A stretch of DNA of 12,511 bases from the NCBI GenBank assembly GCA_946482495.1, contig CAMLRV010000043.1:1-12511 (forward strand), read 5' to 3'. Made by a program: the position numbers and the translations under genes. Shown one piece after another: positions 5,320 to 12,511 of the stretch; the first letter of the stretch is position 1; the number at the start of each line of letters is the position of its first letter. The notes beneath the pieces were generated by a model, which saw only the letters and a list, made by a program, of their open reading frames with translations, ran no database searches and had not been told where the DNA came from. The DNA comes from an uncultured Flavobacteriia bacterium. Lineage in GTDB: Bacteria > Bacteroidota > Bacteroidia > Flavobacteriales > Flavobacteriaceae.

Positions 5320-6831
5320 ATGTTAAAAGAAAACTTTATTTCTGCATTACAAACAGGTTACACAACCAAAGGTAATTACATTACTCTTGGAGCTGGAATG
5401 TTGGATGGTGAAACTATTGCCAATACACCAATCAACATACCTTTAAAAACCTTAAATCGTCATGGATTAATTGCTGGAGCAACAGGAACTGGTAAAACCA
5501 AAACTATTCAAGTTTTATCTGAACAATTAGCTGGGAAAGGAATTCCGGTTTTAATGATGGATATAAAAGGTGACTTTTCAGGAATTGCACAACCAGGTGA
5601 AGAAAAAAGTTTCATAACAGAGCGCCATGCTAAACTAAATATTCCTTTTCAACCGAAAGGATTTTCTACGGAATTATTAACATTATCTGAGCAAAATGGA
5701 GTGCGACTTAGAGCAACGGTTTCAGAATTTGGCCCGGTTTTATTTTCTCGAATTTTAGATTTGAATGATACTCAAGCTGGTGTAATTGCTGTAATTTTCA
5801 AATATTGTGAGGATAATGAAATGCCTTTAGTAGATTTAAAGGACATCAAAAAAGTAATGAATTACATTACCGAAGAAGGTAAAGATGAAATTGCAGCATC
5901 TTACGGAAAGATTTCAACAGCTACTACTGGTACAATTCTTAGAAAAATTATTGAATTAGAACAACAAGGGGCAGATATCTTTTTTGGAGAAAAATCTTTT
6001 GAAATTGAAGATTTGATGCGTATTGATGAAAAAGGTCAAGGATATATAAATATTGTTCGATTAAATGATATTCAGGACAAACCTAAATTATTTTCCACTT
6101 TTATGCTGAATTTATTGTCGGAGATTTACAATAAAATGCCAGAAAAAGGTGATGTAGAACAACCTGAATTAGTTGTTTTTATTGACGAAGCGCATTTGAT
6201 ATTTAACGAAGCCAGCAAAACCTTATTAGATCAAATTGAAACTATTATAAAGTTAATTCGTTCTAAAGGAATTGGGGTTTATTTCATTACACAAAACCCT
6301 ATGGATATTCCGAAAGGTGTTTTAGCGCAGTTAGGTTTGAAAATTCAACATGCTTTAAGAGCTTTTACTGCTAATGACAGACAAGCTATTAATCAAACTG
6401 CGGATAATTATCCCACATCTGAATTTTACAAAACTGAAGAATTACTTACTTCTTTAGGAATTGGAGAAGCTTTAGTTACGGCATTAAATGAAAAAGGTGT
6501 TCCAACTCCGTTAGCTGCCACAATGATGCGAACTCCAGAAAGTAGAATGGATATTTTAACGGATAGTGAAATTGATACCATTAATTCGAAATCGAAATTA
6601 GTTAAAAAATATGCTGATATAATTGATAGCGAAAGTGCTTATGAAATTTTAACTGCAAAAATTGAAAAAATGCAGGAAAAAATAGAAGAAGCCGAAGAAG
6701 AAAAACAGGAAGAAAAAGAAGAAAAACAAGCTAGCACCAGACAAAATCCAATTATTAAATTCTTGACAAGCGCAGCTTTCATCTCTGGAATTTTTCGAGT
6801 ATTAATGATGATTTTTAAACGCAAAAGATAA
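5320..6831 (+). CDS. HerA-like / DUF853 P-loop ATPase (E. coli YjgR type)
   Basis: This 503-aa protein is an ATPase of the HerA/FtsK superfamily, DUF853 branch. The N-terminus (MLKENFISALQTGY, then YITLGAGML) is the usual opening of the family. Walker A is GATGTGKT at residues 53-60. MMDIKGDFSGIA follows at about 75-86. Walker B is VVFIDEAH with Asp289 and Glu290. A sensor-like YFITQNPMDIP segment follows at about 319-329, then QHALRAFTANDRQA. A Lys/Glu-rich coiled coil covers about 446-471, and the protein ends in an amphipathic basic tail. An in-frame ATG at 5218 would add 34 residues (MLRKCKVYQN...) unlike the family, although AAGGA at 5207-5211 sits correctly before it. The length with the 5320 start fits E. 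coli YjgR (about 500 aa). No NurA-like nuclease or defence effector adjoins it. Its cellular role is unproven. Confidence 0.88.
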   Translation: MLKENFISALQTGYTTKGNYITLGAGMLDGETIANTPINIPLKTLNRHGLIAGATGTGKTKTIQVLSEQLAGKGIPVLMMDIKGDFSGIAQPGEEKSFITERHAKLNIPFQPKGFSTELLTLSEQNGVRLRATVSEFGPVLFSRILDLNDTQAGVIAVIFKYCEDNEMPLVDLKDIKKVMNYITEEGKDEIAASYGKISTATTGTILRKIIELEQQGADIFFGEKSFEIEDLMRIDEKGQGYINIVRLNDIQDKPKLFSTFMLNLLSEIYNKMPEKGDVEQPELVVFIDEAHLIFNEASKTLLDQIETIIKLIRSKGIGVYFITQNPMDIPKGVLAQLGLKIQHALRAFTANDRQAINQTADNYPTSEFYKTEELLTSLGIGEALVTALNEKGVPTPLAATMMRTPESRMDILTDSEIDTINSKSKLVKKYADIIDSESAYEILTAKIEKMQEKIEEAEEEKQEEKEEKQASTRQNPIIKFLTSAAFISGIFRVLMMIFKRKR

Positions 6832-6840
6832 TTCATCCCC

Positions 6841-7209
6841 ATGAAATCAATTTTAACCATCGGACTTTTAATACTTTCTAATATTTTCATGACATTGGCT
6901 TGGTATGGTCATTTAAAATTTAAAGAATGGAAATGGTTTGAAAGTGCGGGGTTACTCACAATTGTTTTCATCAGTTGGGGATTGGCTCTGTTTGAATATT
7001 TCTTTCAAGTTCCAGCTAACAAAATTGGATTCCATGGAAATGGCGGTCCGTTTAGTTTGATGCAATTAAAAGTGATTCAGGAAGTGATTACTTTAATTGT
7101 ATTTGTGATTTTTTCGATGCTTTTCTTCAAAAACGAAACCTTCAAATGGAATCACGCTGTTGGTTTTTTATTTTTGATTTTAGCCGTTTACTTTATTTTT
7201 AGAAAATAA
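6841..7209 (+). CDS. DUF486 / DMT-superfamily small membrane protein
   Basis: This 122-aa protein has four hydrophobic helices, at about residues 3-20, 34-54, 75-97 and 104-120. The conserved DUF486 signature is clear: SWGLALFEYFFQVPANKIG (about 45-63), followed by GPFSLMQLKVIQEVITL (about 70-86). Family members are four-helix proteins of about 110-120 aa, related to small multidrug-resistance/drug-metabolite transporters, so this copy is full length. Substrate and direction of transport are unknown for the family. It starts 9 nt after the HerA-like stop and ends 4 nt before the cupin start, so the three genes are very likely one transcript. Their functional link is not evident. Confidence 0.9.
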   Translation: MKSILTIGLLILSNIFMTLAWYGHLKFKEWKWFESAGLLTIVFISWGLALFEYFFQVPANKIGFHGNGGPFSLMQLKVIQEVITLIVFVIFSMLFFKNETFKWNHAVGFLFLILAVYFIFRK

Positions 7210-7213
7210 TATT

Positions 7214-7579
7214 ATGAAGAAATATTTCATCCAAAAATCGCCTTTCGTTGTTCCTACAACAGATGGAAAATTAATTGAAGAACATCATGGAAAAGTGGCC
7301 ACTCAAAACGAAAACATTTCCATTGCTCATATGGTAGCACCTCCAAATTGGAGTGAACCTTTTCAAACACCAGAATTTGAAGAATACACCTATATTATTC
7401 GTGGTAAAAAGCAATTTATTATTGAAGACGAAACTGTCATTTTAGAAGCCGGTCAATCCATAAAAATTGAAGCAAATACACGAGTGCAATATTCCAATCC
7501 TTTTTCAGAAGAATGTGAATACATTGCGATTTGCAAACCAGCTTTTGATTTTACAAAAGTACACAGAGAAGAAGAATAA
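7214..7579 (+). CDS. Single-domain cupin protein lacking the usual metal histidines
   Basis: This 121-aa protein is a small single-domain beta-barrel of the cupin type. The core reads NWSEPFQTPEFEEYTYIIRG (about residues 45-64), matching the E-x6-G half of cupin motif 1. AGQSIKIEANTRVQYSNP (about 79-96) covers motif 2. The HxH pair that normally precedes the motif-1 Glu is absent, and Gln, Thr and Glu fill that area. Motif 2 also lacks its His. The WSEP-TPEF-EYT pattern and the ending PAFDFTKVHRE resemble a recurring group of uncharacterised cupins, so the loss looks family-wide rather than a defect of this copy (from memory). A catalytic metal site therefore looks unlikely and ligand binding is possible. 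It is the last gene of the plus-strand set and ends just before a strong terminator. Confidence 0.88.
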   Translation: MKKYFIQKSPFVVPTTDGKLIEEHHGKVATQNENISIAHMVAPPNWSEPFQTPEFEEYTYIIRGKKQFIIEDETVILEAGQSIKIEANTRVQYSNPFSEECEYIAICKPAFDFTKVHREEE

Positions 7580-7590
7580 ACACAAATGAA

Positions 7591-7617
7591 AAAAGCTCTC
7601 AAAACTGAGAGCTTTTT
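7591..7617. terminator. Bidirectional intrinsic terminator between convergent genes
   Basis: 7591-7601 pairs perfectly with 7606-7616 (core AGCTCTCA / TGAGAGCT), an 11-bp stem with a 4-nt loop. A T run follows on the plus strand, and the A run at its left end gives a T run on the minus strand. It sits 11 nt after the cupin stop and just beyond the end of the convergent protease gene, so it can serve both. Confidence 0.9.
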
Positions 7618-7619
7618 AT

Positions 7620-10600
7620 TTATTGTTTAATTGTTTTTAGCATTTCTTCCACTGCTTTTTCCAATTGTGTATCTTTTCCTTTTATGAAATCTTCATATGA
7701 TAATCCAACTGGAACATCTGGATCAACCTGAAGATTCTCTGTAGGTCTTTTCTCTTTACCAATTGTAGCTACCATCGGAATTCCGAAAACTAACGTTGGA
7801 TCAATTTGAGTTTCCCACCAAACGGCAGTACCAGTTCCAGGAACACCCATTCCAATTAATTTACCCACTCCATTTTGTTTGTAGATATATGGAAAAATAA
7901 AAGCATCACTATAATTTCCTTCCGACATTAAAACACAACTAGGTTTTGTCCATTTTCCAATTGGCTCTGCATCTTTTAATACATTTCCTTGCGGTGCAAA
8001 ATCTAAATAGCGTTTCCCGCTTAATAGCGTAAATAAATCGTCATGTAACCAGCCACCACCATTAAATCTGGTATCCACAATTAAGGCTTTTTTCTCAAAA
8101 TTTCTACCCATAACCTGATCGAAAACTTCTCTAAAACTTCCATCATTCATTCCTTGTACATGCACATAACCCACTTTTCCATCACTTAATTTATCTACCA
8201 TTGCATTCATTCTTTTGATCCAACGGTTATACATTAAAGTCGTTTCTTCACCGAAAGTAATTGGTTTTACTGATTCTTCAAACGAAGCACCATTTTCATC
8301 CACGCCACTAATTAAAACCAATTTACCCGCTTTTCTATTTAGAAATTTTGCCCAATCTACATCATTAGAAATAATTTCATTGTCAATTTTAGTAATGACT
8401 ACTCCAACTTTCAATTTTGAATTCGCTTTATCAAATGGCCCACCTTGAATTACTTCTGTTACTTTTAAACCATTTGCAGTACTTTTTTGATCATACAACA
8501 AACCTAAAGTTGCGGTTGCATCAGGATTTGTTGGTTGTGGCGTAAATCTCCCACCAGTGTGTGAAGCATTTAATTCTCCTAAAATTTCACTTAATAATTC
8601 TTGAAAATCATAGTTATTATTAATGTGTGGCAAAAATTTCGCGTAGGTTTCTTTATACATTTTCCAATCAACACCGTGTAATTTTGGATCGTAGAATTTT
8701 TTAGCCGTTTGACGCCACATATGATTATAAATATAGGTTCTTTCTGCTTGCGTATTTAAAACGATATCTGAGCTCACATCAACTGATGACGTTTTCCCGC
8801 CTTCAACCTCAACTTTTGTTAGCTTTCCACCATTATTTACAAATAAGTTTTTCCCGTCTTTACTTAAATAAAGCTGGCTCGACGAACCTCCAAGTTTTGC
8901 TAAAATTTTAGTATCTTTTGTTCTGGTTTCCGTTACCCAAAGATCATAACCTTTTTCAAAAGAGGCTAAATAAAATAATTTACTACCATCTTCATTAAAA
9001 ACAAAATCGGCAATTGAAGAACTATTTATTGTTACTCGAACTTTTCTAGTTTCTAAATTTGTTAGATCTGGATTCCAAGGTTTGGTTTCTTCTTTTTTAG
9101 CCGATTTAGATTTATCGGATTTTTTATCATCACCTTCTTTTTCTTTTTTGGCTGATTCTTCTTTTTCTTTTAGAAGCGAAGCATCTTCTTTTGATAATTT
9201 GAAATTCTCATAATCTTTTTTATCAAAAAACACTGCATATACATCTACTTCACGACTACCTTGAACCGCTAACGATTTTCTTCCTTCTTTACTACTTAAC
9301 CAAGAAATCGCTTTTCCACCCATTTGTTGTTTGGCAGAATCTTCACCAAAACCACTCATAATAGGATATTTCGTTTCGGAACCATCAGTTTTAATCATAG
9401 CGGTGTGAGAAATGGAAAAATTCCCCATACTATCATCTACAAATAACCATTTACTATCATTACTCCAATTGAAACCAAAATCACCATCCGAATAACTATA
9501 GTTTCTACCTTCTGGCAAGATTGTTCTTGAAGCTTTTGAAGCTAAATTGTAAATTTTAACAATATTTCTTTCTTCGATATAAGCAATTTCTTTTCCGTCT
9601 GGGCTAAATTTCGGAAAAAACTCTTCTTTCTCTGAACCAATAATTTTCTCTTCTTTTATTAATGTTGAAGCATAAAAATAAGGTTCTTCTTTTCTTTCAA
9701 CAGTCGCTACATAAATATCCCAACTATCTCCTCTTTCACCAGCGTAAATTAATTTTTTACCATCAGGTGACCATTGCACATAACGTTCTTGCTCTGGAGT
9801 ATTTGTAATTCTTTTAGTCGAGCCACCTTCAGCATTTACCACAAAAACTTCTCCACGAGAAATGAACGCAATTTCTTTTCCATCTGGACTTGGCACAAAT
9901 TCACTAATATTTCCTGATAAAGGAAGATTTTTTTCCACATTTGCTTTTCCATCATTTTGAACTACTACCGAAATTTTTTGAGGAGTGGCTCCTTCTGTCA
10001 TGGTATAAATTTGTCCATCATACGAAAAACATAATTTATTATCGTTAGAGATACTTAAATGACGAACTGGATTATTCTTATAATTCGTTAAAGCTGTTAC
10101 CGATTTTGATTGAGCATTATACTTGAATATATTCTGATTGCTACCATCTGCTTCGCTTAAATAGAAAATATTTTTGTTGTCATTACTATAAACTGGTTCT
10201 CTATCTTCCCCAGCATAATTACTAATTTTCGAAAATGTTTGCGCATTTACATCATACGACCAAATATCGCGAGTTACACTACTTGTGTGATGCTTTCTCC
10301 AAGGATCCTCGTAACCTTTTCTATCTTGAAAAATAATTTGTGAACCGGATTGATTATATTTTGCGAACTCGATTCCACCTTCAGTAATTAAAATTGGTTT
10401 TCCACCAGAAACATTTACAGTATATAAATTTTGAAATAATCGTGGAGAATAAAAACGAATATTGGCTTGACTTATTTGTCTTGAACTTCCAAACAATACA
10501 TTTTTATCATCCGGAGAAAAATCATATGGATAATCAGGAGCACTGTTATAGGTCAATCGTGTTGGAGTCCCGCCACTAACAGCCATCACAAACACATCAA

Positions 10601-10865
10601 AATTACCGTGTCTGTCGCTCGCAAAAGCAATTGACTTTCCATCGTTACTCCACACTGGCATCATATCGTGTGCTTCGTGAATGGTAACTGGAGTAGCAAT
10701 TCCGCCTGAAGCGTTAACTAAATAAATATCGCCTTTATATCCAAAAGCAATTGTTTTTCCATCAGGAGAAATAGAAGGACATCTTAACCAAAGTGCATCT
10801 TGTGCAAAAGAAATACTTGTTAGCAAAAATAGTTGCAAACAAAATAGAGTTGTTTTAAAATTCAT
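7620..10865 (-). CDS. Exported tricorn-type S41 family protease
   Basis: This 1081-aa protein resembles archaeal/bacterial tricorn protease, a large serine peptidase that trims peptides. The signal peptide MNFKTTLFCLQLFLLTSISFA is probably cut before Gln22, so it acts outside the cytoplasm. Residues about 25-550 are a beta-propeller region with repeated SPDGK-type PD40 blades (ISPDGKTIAF, WSNDGKSIAF, PSPDGKEIAF, WSPDGKKLIY, FSPDGKEIAY). A Lys/Glu/Asp-rich low-complexity segment follows at about 553-594. The C-terminal part has a helical region, then Ser768-His769 (NASHTGG), a PDZ domain at about 790-880, and the S41 core with FNGGGW. Ser986-Asp987 (NYSDAFIFP) gives the nucleophile and Glu1043 completes the set. 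These align with Ser745, His746, Ser965 and Glu1023 of tricorn at nearly the same spacing, so it should be active. It is probably transcribed alone. Confidence 0.93.
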   Translation of the reverse strand: MNFKTTLFCLQLFLLTSISFAQDALWLRCPSISPDGKTIAFGYKGDIYLVNASGGIATPVTIHEAHDMMPVWSNDGKSIAFASDRHGNFDVFVMAVSGGTPTRLTYNSAPDYPYDFSPDDKNVLFGSSRQISQANIRFYSPRLFQNLYTVNVSGGKPILITEGGIEFAKYNQSGSQIIFQDRKGYEDPWRKHHTSSVTRDIWSYDVNAQTFSKISNYAGEDREPVYSNDNKNIFYLSEADGSNQNIFKYNAQSKSVTALTNYKNNPVRHLSISNDNKLCFSYDGQIYTMTEGATPQKISVVVQNDGKANVEKNLPLSGNISEFVPSPDGKEIAFISRGEVFVVNAEGGSTKRITNTPEQERYVQWSPDGKKLIYAGERGDSWDIYVATVERKEEPYFYASTLIKEEKIIGSEKEEFFPKFSPDGKEIAYIEERNIVKIYNLASKASRTILPEGRNYSYSDGDFGFNWSNDSKWLFVDDSMGNFSISHTAMIKTDGSETKYPIMSGFGEDSAKQQMGGKAISWLSSKEGRKSLAVQGSREVDVYAVFFDKKDYENFKLSKEDASLLKEKEESAKKEKEGDDKKSDKSKSAKKEETKPWNPDLTNLETRKVRVTINSSSIADFVFNEDGSKLFYLASFEKGYDLWVTETRTKDTKILAKLGGSSSQLYLSKDGKNLFVNNGGKLTKVEVEGGKTSSVDVSSDIVLNTQAERTYIYNHMWRQTAKKFYDPKLHGVDWKMYKETYAKFLPHINNNYDFQELLSEILGELNASHTGGRFTPQPTNPDATATLGLLYDQKSTANGLKVTEVIQGGPFDKANSKLKVGVVITKIDNEIISNDVDWAKFLNRKAGKLVLISGVDENGASFEESVKPITFGEETTLMYNRWIKRMNAMVDKLSDGKVGYVHVQGMNDGSFREVFDQVMGRNFEKKALIVDTRFNGGGWLHDDLFTLLSGKRYLDFAPQGNVLKDAEPIGKWTKPSCVLMSEGNYSDAFIFPYIYKQNGVGKLIGMGVPGTGTAVWWETQIDPTLVFGIPMVATIGKEKRPTENLQVDPDVPVGLSYEDFIKGKDTQLEKAVEEMLKTIKQ

Positions 10866-10892
10866 ATTGATTAGTTTATAGAGTTAACCAAT

Positions 10893-10900
10893 CAAATTTA
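10893..10900 (-). promoter_or_regulatory. Candidate -7 element for the tricorn-type protease gene
   Basis: The minus strand reads TAAATTTG here, an exact TANNTTTG match and the same octamer as at the exbB promoter candidate. A transcript would begin near 10887, about 22 nt before the ATG. No clear TTTG is found 19 nt upstream, so support rests on the -7 match and position. Confidence 0.4.
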
Positions 10901-10939
10901 CGAATTTTAATGCTAAGTTGTAAGTTTAAATTTATTAGA

Positions 10940-10967
10940 AAAATGATTATTATAAGTTACAATAATC
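10940..10967 (-). terminator. Weak hairpin at the kmo 3' end
   Basis: On the minus strand GATTATT (10967-10961) can pair with AATAATC (10951-10945) across a 9-nt loop that includes part of the kmo stop codon, followed by ATTTTTC. The stem is only 7 bp and AT-rich, so it may be a weak terminator or chance. Confidence 0.25.
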
Positions 10968-12294
10968 CTAAAATTTTGTTTTCAACTGCTTCAGAATTCC
11001 AAATTTGAGCGATGTTATCCATTTTTAAGACTTCTTGCATAATTTCATTTTGTCTGTCGCCAATTGCTAACGCTTCCGCATAAGGTTGATGACTAAAAGT
11101 TACACGAGAATATAAAGGAATCCATAATTCTGGATGTTTGTCAGAAAACCATTTTTCAATTTTCTTTTGCAATAAGAAATTAGCATCAGCTGTTTTAGAA
11201 CTCATTTCTAGGAAATTTCTATAGGAAAGTTCAGCAATTGCATCTGCATTTGGTTTTCTTGAATTTTCATAATCATTTAGCAAGTTCGCCCAATCATCAC
11301 CATATTTATCAATCATTTTATCCAAAACGGTAATATCTTCGAAACCAGCATTCATACCGTGACCATAAAAAGGAACAATCGCATGACAAGCATCACCAAT
11401 TAAGGCTACTTTGTCACTAAACGTCCATGGGAAACATTTCATGGTTACTAAATAACTAGTTGGATTTTTAAAGAAATCTTCCACTAAATTTGGAATCACT
11501 TCTTTGGTATCTGGAAAATGTGTGGCGAAAAATTCTACTAATTGCTCTTTTGTTTTTAAAGATTCAAAAGAATTTTCACCATCATGTGGCATAAATAAAG
11601 TACAAGTAAAACTTCCATCTAAATTAGCCAAAGCCATTAGCATAAAGTTTCCGCGTGGCCAAATATGTAAAGAGTTTTTATCTAATTTATGACTTCCGTC
11701 AGCATTAGCAGGAATATTTAATTCTTTGTATCCGATGTTTAAAAATTCTTGTGAATAATTAAACATACTTTGACGTTGCATTTTGTGTCGGATTCTTGAA
11801 AAAGCACCGTCTGCACCAAAAGTTAAATCATAATCTTGAGTTTTCCACTCGCCTCTTTCTGTTTCTCCTATTGAAATTGTTGCTGTAGTTAAATCAACAT
11901 CCCAAACTTTTTCTCCGAAAAAAAATTTGACACCTGCTTTTTCGGCAAGATCAACCATTTTCTTATTTAGCAAACCTCTAGAAAGTGAATAAATTACTTC
12001 ACCAGCTTTCCCATAAAATTGTTTATTAACAGTATCTGTTCCTGTATGAATTGCTCTTTTTTCAACAGGAATTCCAATACCTAAAACTTCCTGATCTAAC
12101 CCAACATCTTTTAATGCTTTAATACCTCTATCTGACAAAACAAGATTTATAGAGCGACCAGTAAAATTAATTTTTCTTATATCCGGACTTCTGTCAAAAA
12201 CATGAACAGTATGACCTCTTTTCTTAAGATATATTGCCAATAATGTTCCTACTAAACCTGAACCAACTATCGCAATTTTTTTATGAGTTTGCAT
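10957..12294 (-). CDS. kmo: Kynurenine 3-monooxygenase
   Basis: This 445-aa FAD-dependent enzyme hydroxylates L-kynurenine to 3-hydroxykynurenine using NADPH and O2, in the tryptophan-degradation route that can lead to quinolinate and NAD. The dinucleotide-binding motif GSGLVG lies at residues 11-16, with Asp34 at the end of the second strand. The family-specific TGRSINLVLSDRG block sits at about 45-57. The DG motif GADGAF has Asp162. HIWPRGNFMLMALANLDGSF near 211-230 and IGDACHAIVPFYGHGMNAGFED near 299-320 (Gly300-Asp301, flavin ribityl contact) are hallmarks of KMO rather than other group A monooxygenases. It lacks the C-terminal membrane helix of mammalian KMO, as usual in bacteria. No kynureninase, tryptophan dioxygenase or 3-hydroxyanthranilate dioxygenase gene is in the window. 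It has its own candidate promoter and is probably monocistronic. Confidence 0.95.
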   Translation of the reverse strand: MQTHKKIAIVGSGLVGTLLAIYLKKRGHTVHVFDRSPDIRKINFTGRSINLVLSDRGIKALKDVGLDQEVLGIGIPVEKRAIHTGTDTVNKQFYGKAGEVIYSLSRGLLNKKMVDLAEKAGVKFFFGEKVWDVDLTTATISIGETERGEWKTQDYDLTFGADGAFSRIRHKMQRQSMFNYSQEFLNIGYKELNIPANADGSHKLDKNSLHIWPRGNFMLMALANLDGSFTCTLFMPHDGENSFESLKTKEQLVEFFATHFPDTKEVIPNLVEDFFKNPTSYLVTMKCFPWTFSDKVALIGDACHAIVPFYGHGMNAGFEDITVLDKMIDKYGDDWANLLNDYENSRKPNADAIAELSYRNFLEMSSKTADANFLLQKKIEKWFSDKHPELWIPLYSRVTFSHQPYAEALAIGDRQNEIMQEVLKMDNIAQIWNSEAVENKILGLL

Positions 12295-12318
12295 GAATTT
12301 TACTTAAATATAAGAATA

Positions 12319-12326
12319 CAAAAATA
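12319..12326 (-). promoter_or_regulatory. Candidate -7 element for kmo
   Basis: The minus strand reads TATTTTTG, an exact match to TANNTTTG, about 25 nt before the kmo start, so the leader would be short (about 18 nt). I see no matching TTTG at the -33 distance. It lies downstream of the terminator of the preceding gene, where a new promoter is expected. Confidence 0.35.
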
Positions 12327-12383
12327 AGGCTTATTCCTTAATTTATTATCTTAATTCTTCTTTAAATTTGAATTTTACTGAAT

Positions 12384-12415
12384 AAAAAAAAAGCATGATT
12401 TAACTTAAACCATGC
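12384..12415 (-). terminator. Intrinsic terminator of the glycine-zipper gene
   Basis: On the minus strand 12415-12407 (GCATGGTTT) pairs with 12401-12393 (AAATCATGC), nine pairs with one G-T wobble and a 5-nt loop, followed by nine Ts (12392-12384). It lies 17 nt after the stop of the gene at the right edge and separates that gene from kmo. Confidence 0.82.
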
Positions 12416-12432
12416 GTCTTATAATAAAATTA

Positions 12433-12511
12433 TTATTGTTTTTTCTTTTTTTCGTCAATTATGGCTCCAGTTCCGGCACCAACTCCGGCACCTGCTAAAC
12501 CACCAATAATT
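12433..12511 (-). CDS. C-terminal fragment of a glycine-zipper protein (5' end beyond window)
   Basis: Read from the right edge on the minus strand, the open frame gives IIGGLAGAGVGAGTGAIIDE followed by KKKKQ and TAA at 12435-12433. The small-residue pattern, with Gly or Ala at nearly every other position and a lysine-rich tail, is typical of glycine-zipper segments that pack in membranes, often in envelope proteins. Only 26 codons are visible, so the length, signal peptide and subfamily cannot be judged. A convincing terminator follows at the expected distance, which supports this being a real gene end. Its GC-richer codons reflect the Gly/Ala content and need not mean foreign origin. Confidence 0.72.
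   Translation of the reverse strand, partial: IIGGLAGAGVGAGTGAIIDEKKKKQ

Noticed and set aside
5320..6831. HerA-like ATPase as part of an antiviral defence system
   Set aside because: It belongs to the DUF853/YjgR branch, and its neighbours are a small membrane protein and a cupin, with no nuclease, Sir2 or other effector.
6639..6890. Minus-strand 83-aa frame across the end of the HerA-like gene
   Set aside because: Its Ser/Phe-rich stretch is the reverse of the Lys/Glu coiled-coil codons, and it crosses two well-supported genes.
1..12511. Mobile element, CRISPR array, tRNA or rRNA
   Set aside because: No transposase, regularly spaced repeats, cloverleaf-like sequence or conserved rRNA stretch was seen. 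The only notable repeat is the duplicated gene junction near 384 and 1318.

Overview
The window looks like chromosomal DNA from a member of the Flavobacteriaceae, probably Flavobacterium or a close relative. The evidence is the AT-rich composition, TANNTTTG-type promoter motifs, weak Shine-Dalgarno signals, signal peptides ending in A/G-Gln, and gene families in their Bacteroidetes forms. There are twelve protein genes (two cut by the window edges), two clear intrinsic terminators and one weak candidate. I see no RNA genes, insertion sequences or CRISPR.

Region 1 (1-4982, minus strand) is one long operon read right to left: exbB, exbD, a second exbD, tonB, a 74-aa membrane protein, then at least three exported proteins built from stand-alone TonB C-terminal-like domains. 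ExbB and the two ExbD proteins form the inner-membrane proton-driven motor, and TonB carries the force to outer-membrane receptors. The tail of the operon is unusual. It carries four more TonB-C-like domains in three proteins: one single, one tandem double, and one that runs off the left edge. None has the inner-membrane anchor or Pro/Lys-rich linker of TonB. Near-identical gene junctions show that the tail grew by tandem duplication. This is the most interesting part of the window.

Region 2 (about 5034-7617, plus strand) diverges from exbB. It holds a tightly packed set of three genes: a HerA-like/DUF853 ATPase (E. coli YjgR type), a DUF486 small multi-pass membrane protein, and a cupin without the usual metal-binding histidines. 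It ends at a strong bidirectional hairpin terminator.

Region 3 (7620-12294, minus strand) holds an exported tricorn-type S41 protease of 1081 aa, with a beta-propeller, a PDZ domain and a complete catalytic set. Upstream of it is kynurenine 3-monooxygenase (kmo), a tryptophan-degradation/NAD-precursor enzyme. Each has its own candidate promoter, so they are probably separate units.

Region 4 (12384-12511, minus strand) holds the C-terminal end of a glycine-zipper protein and its terminator.
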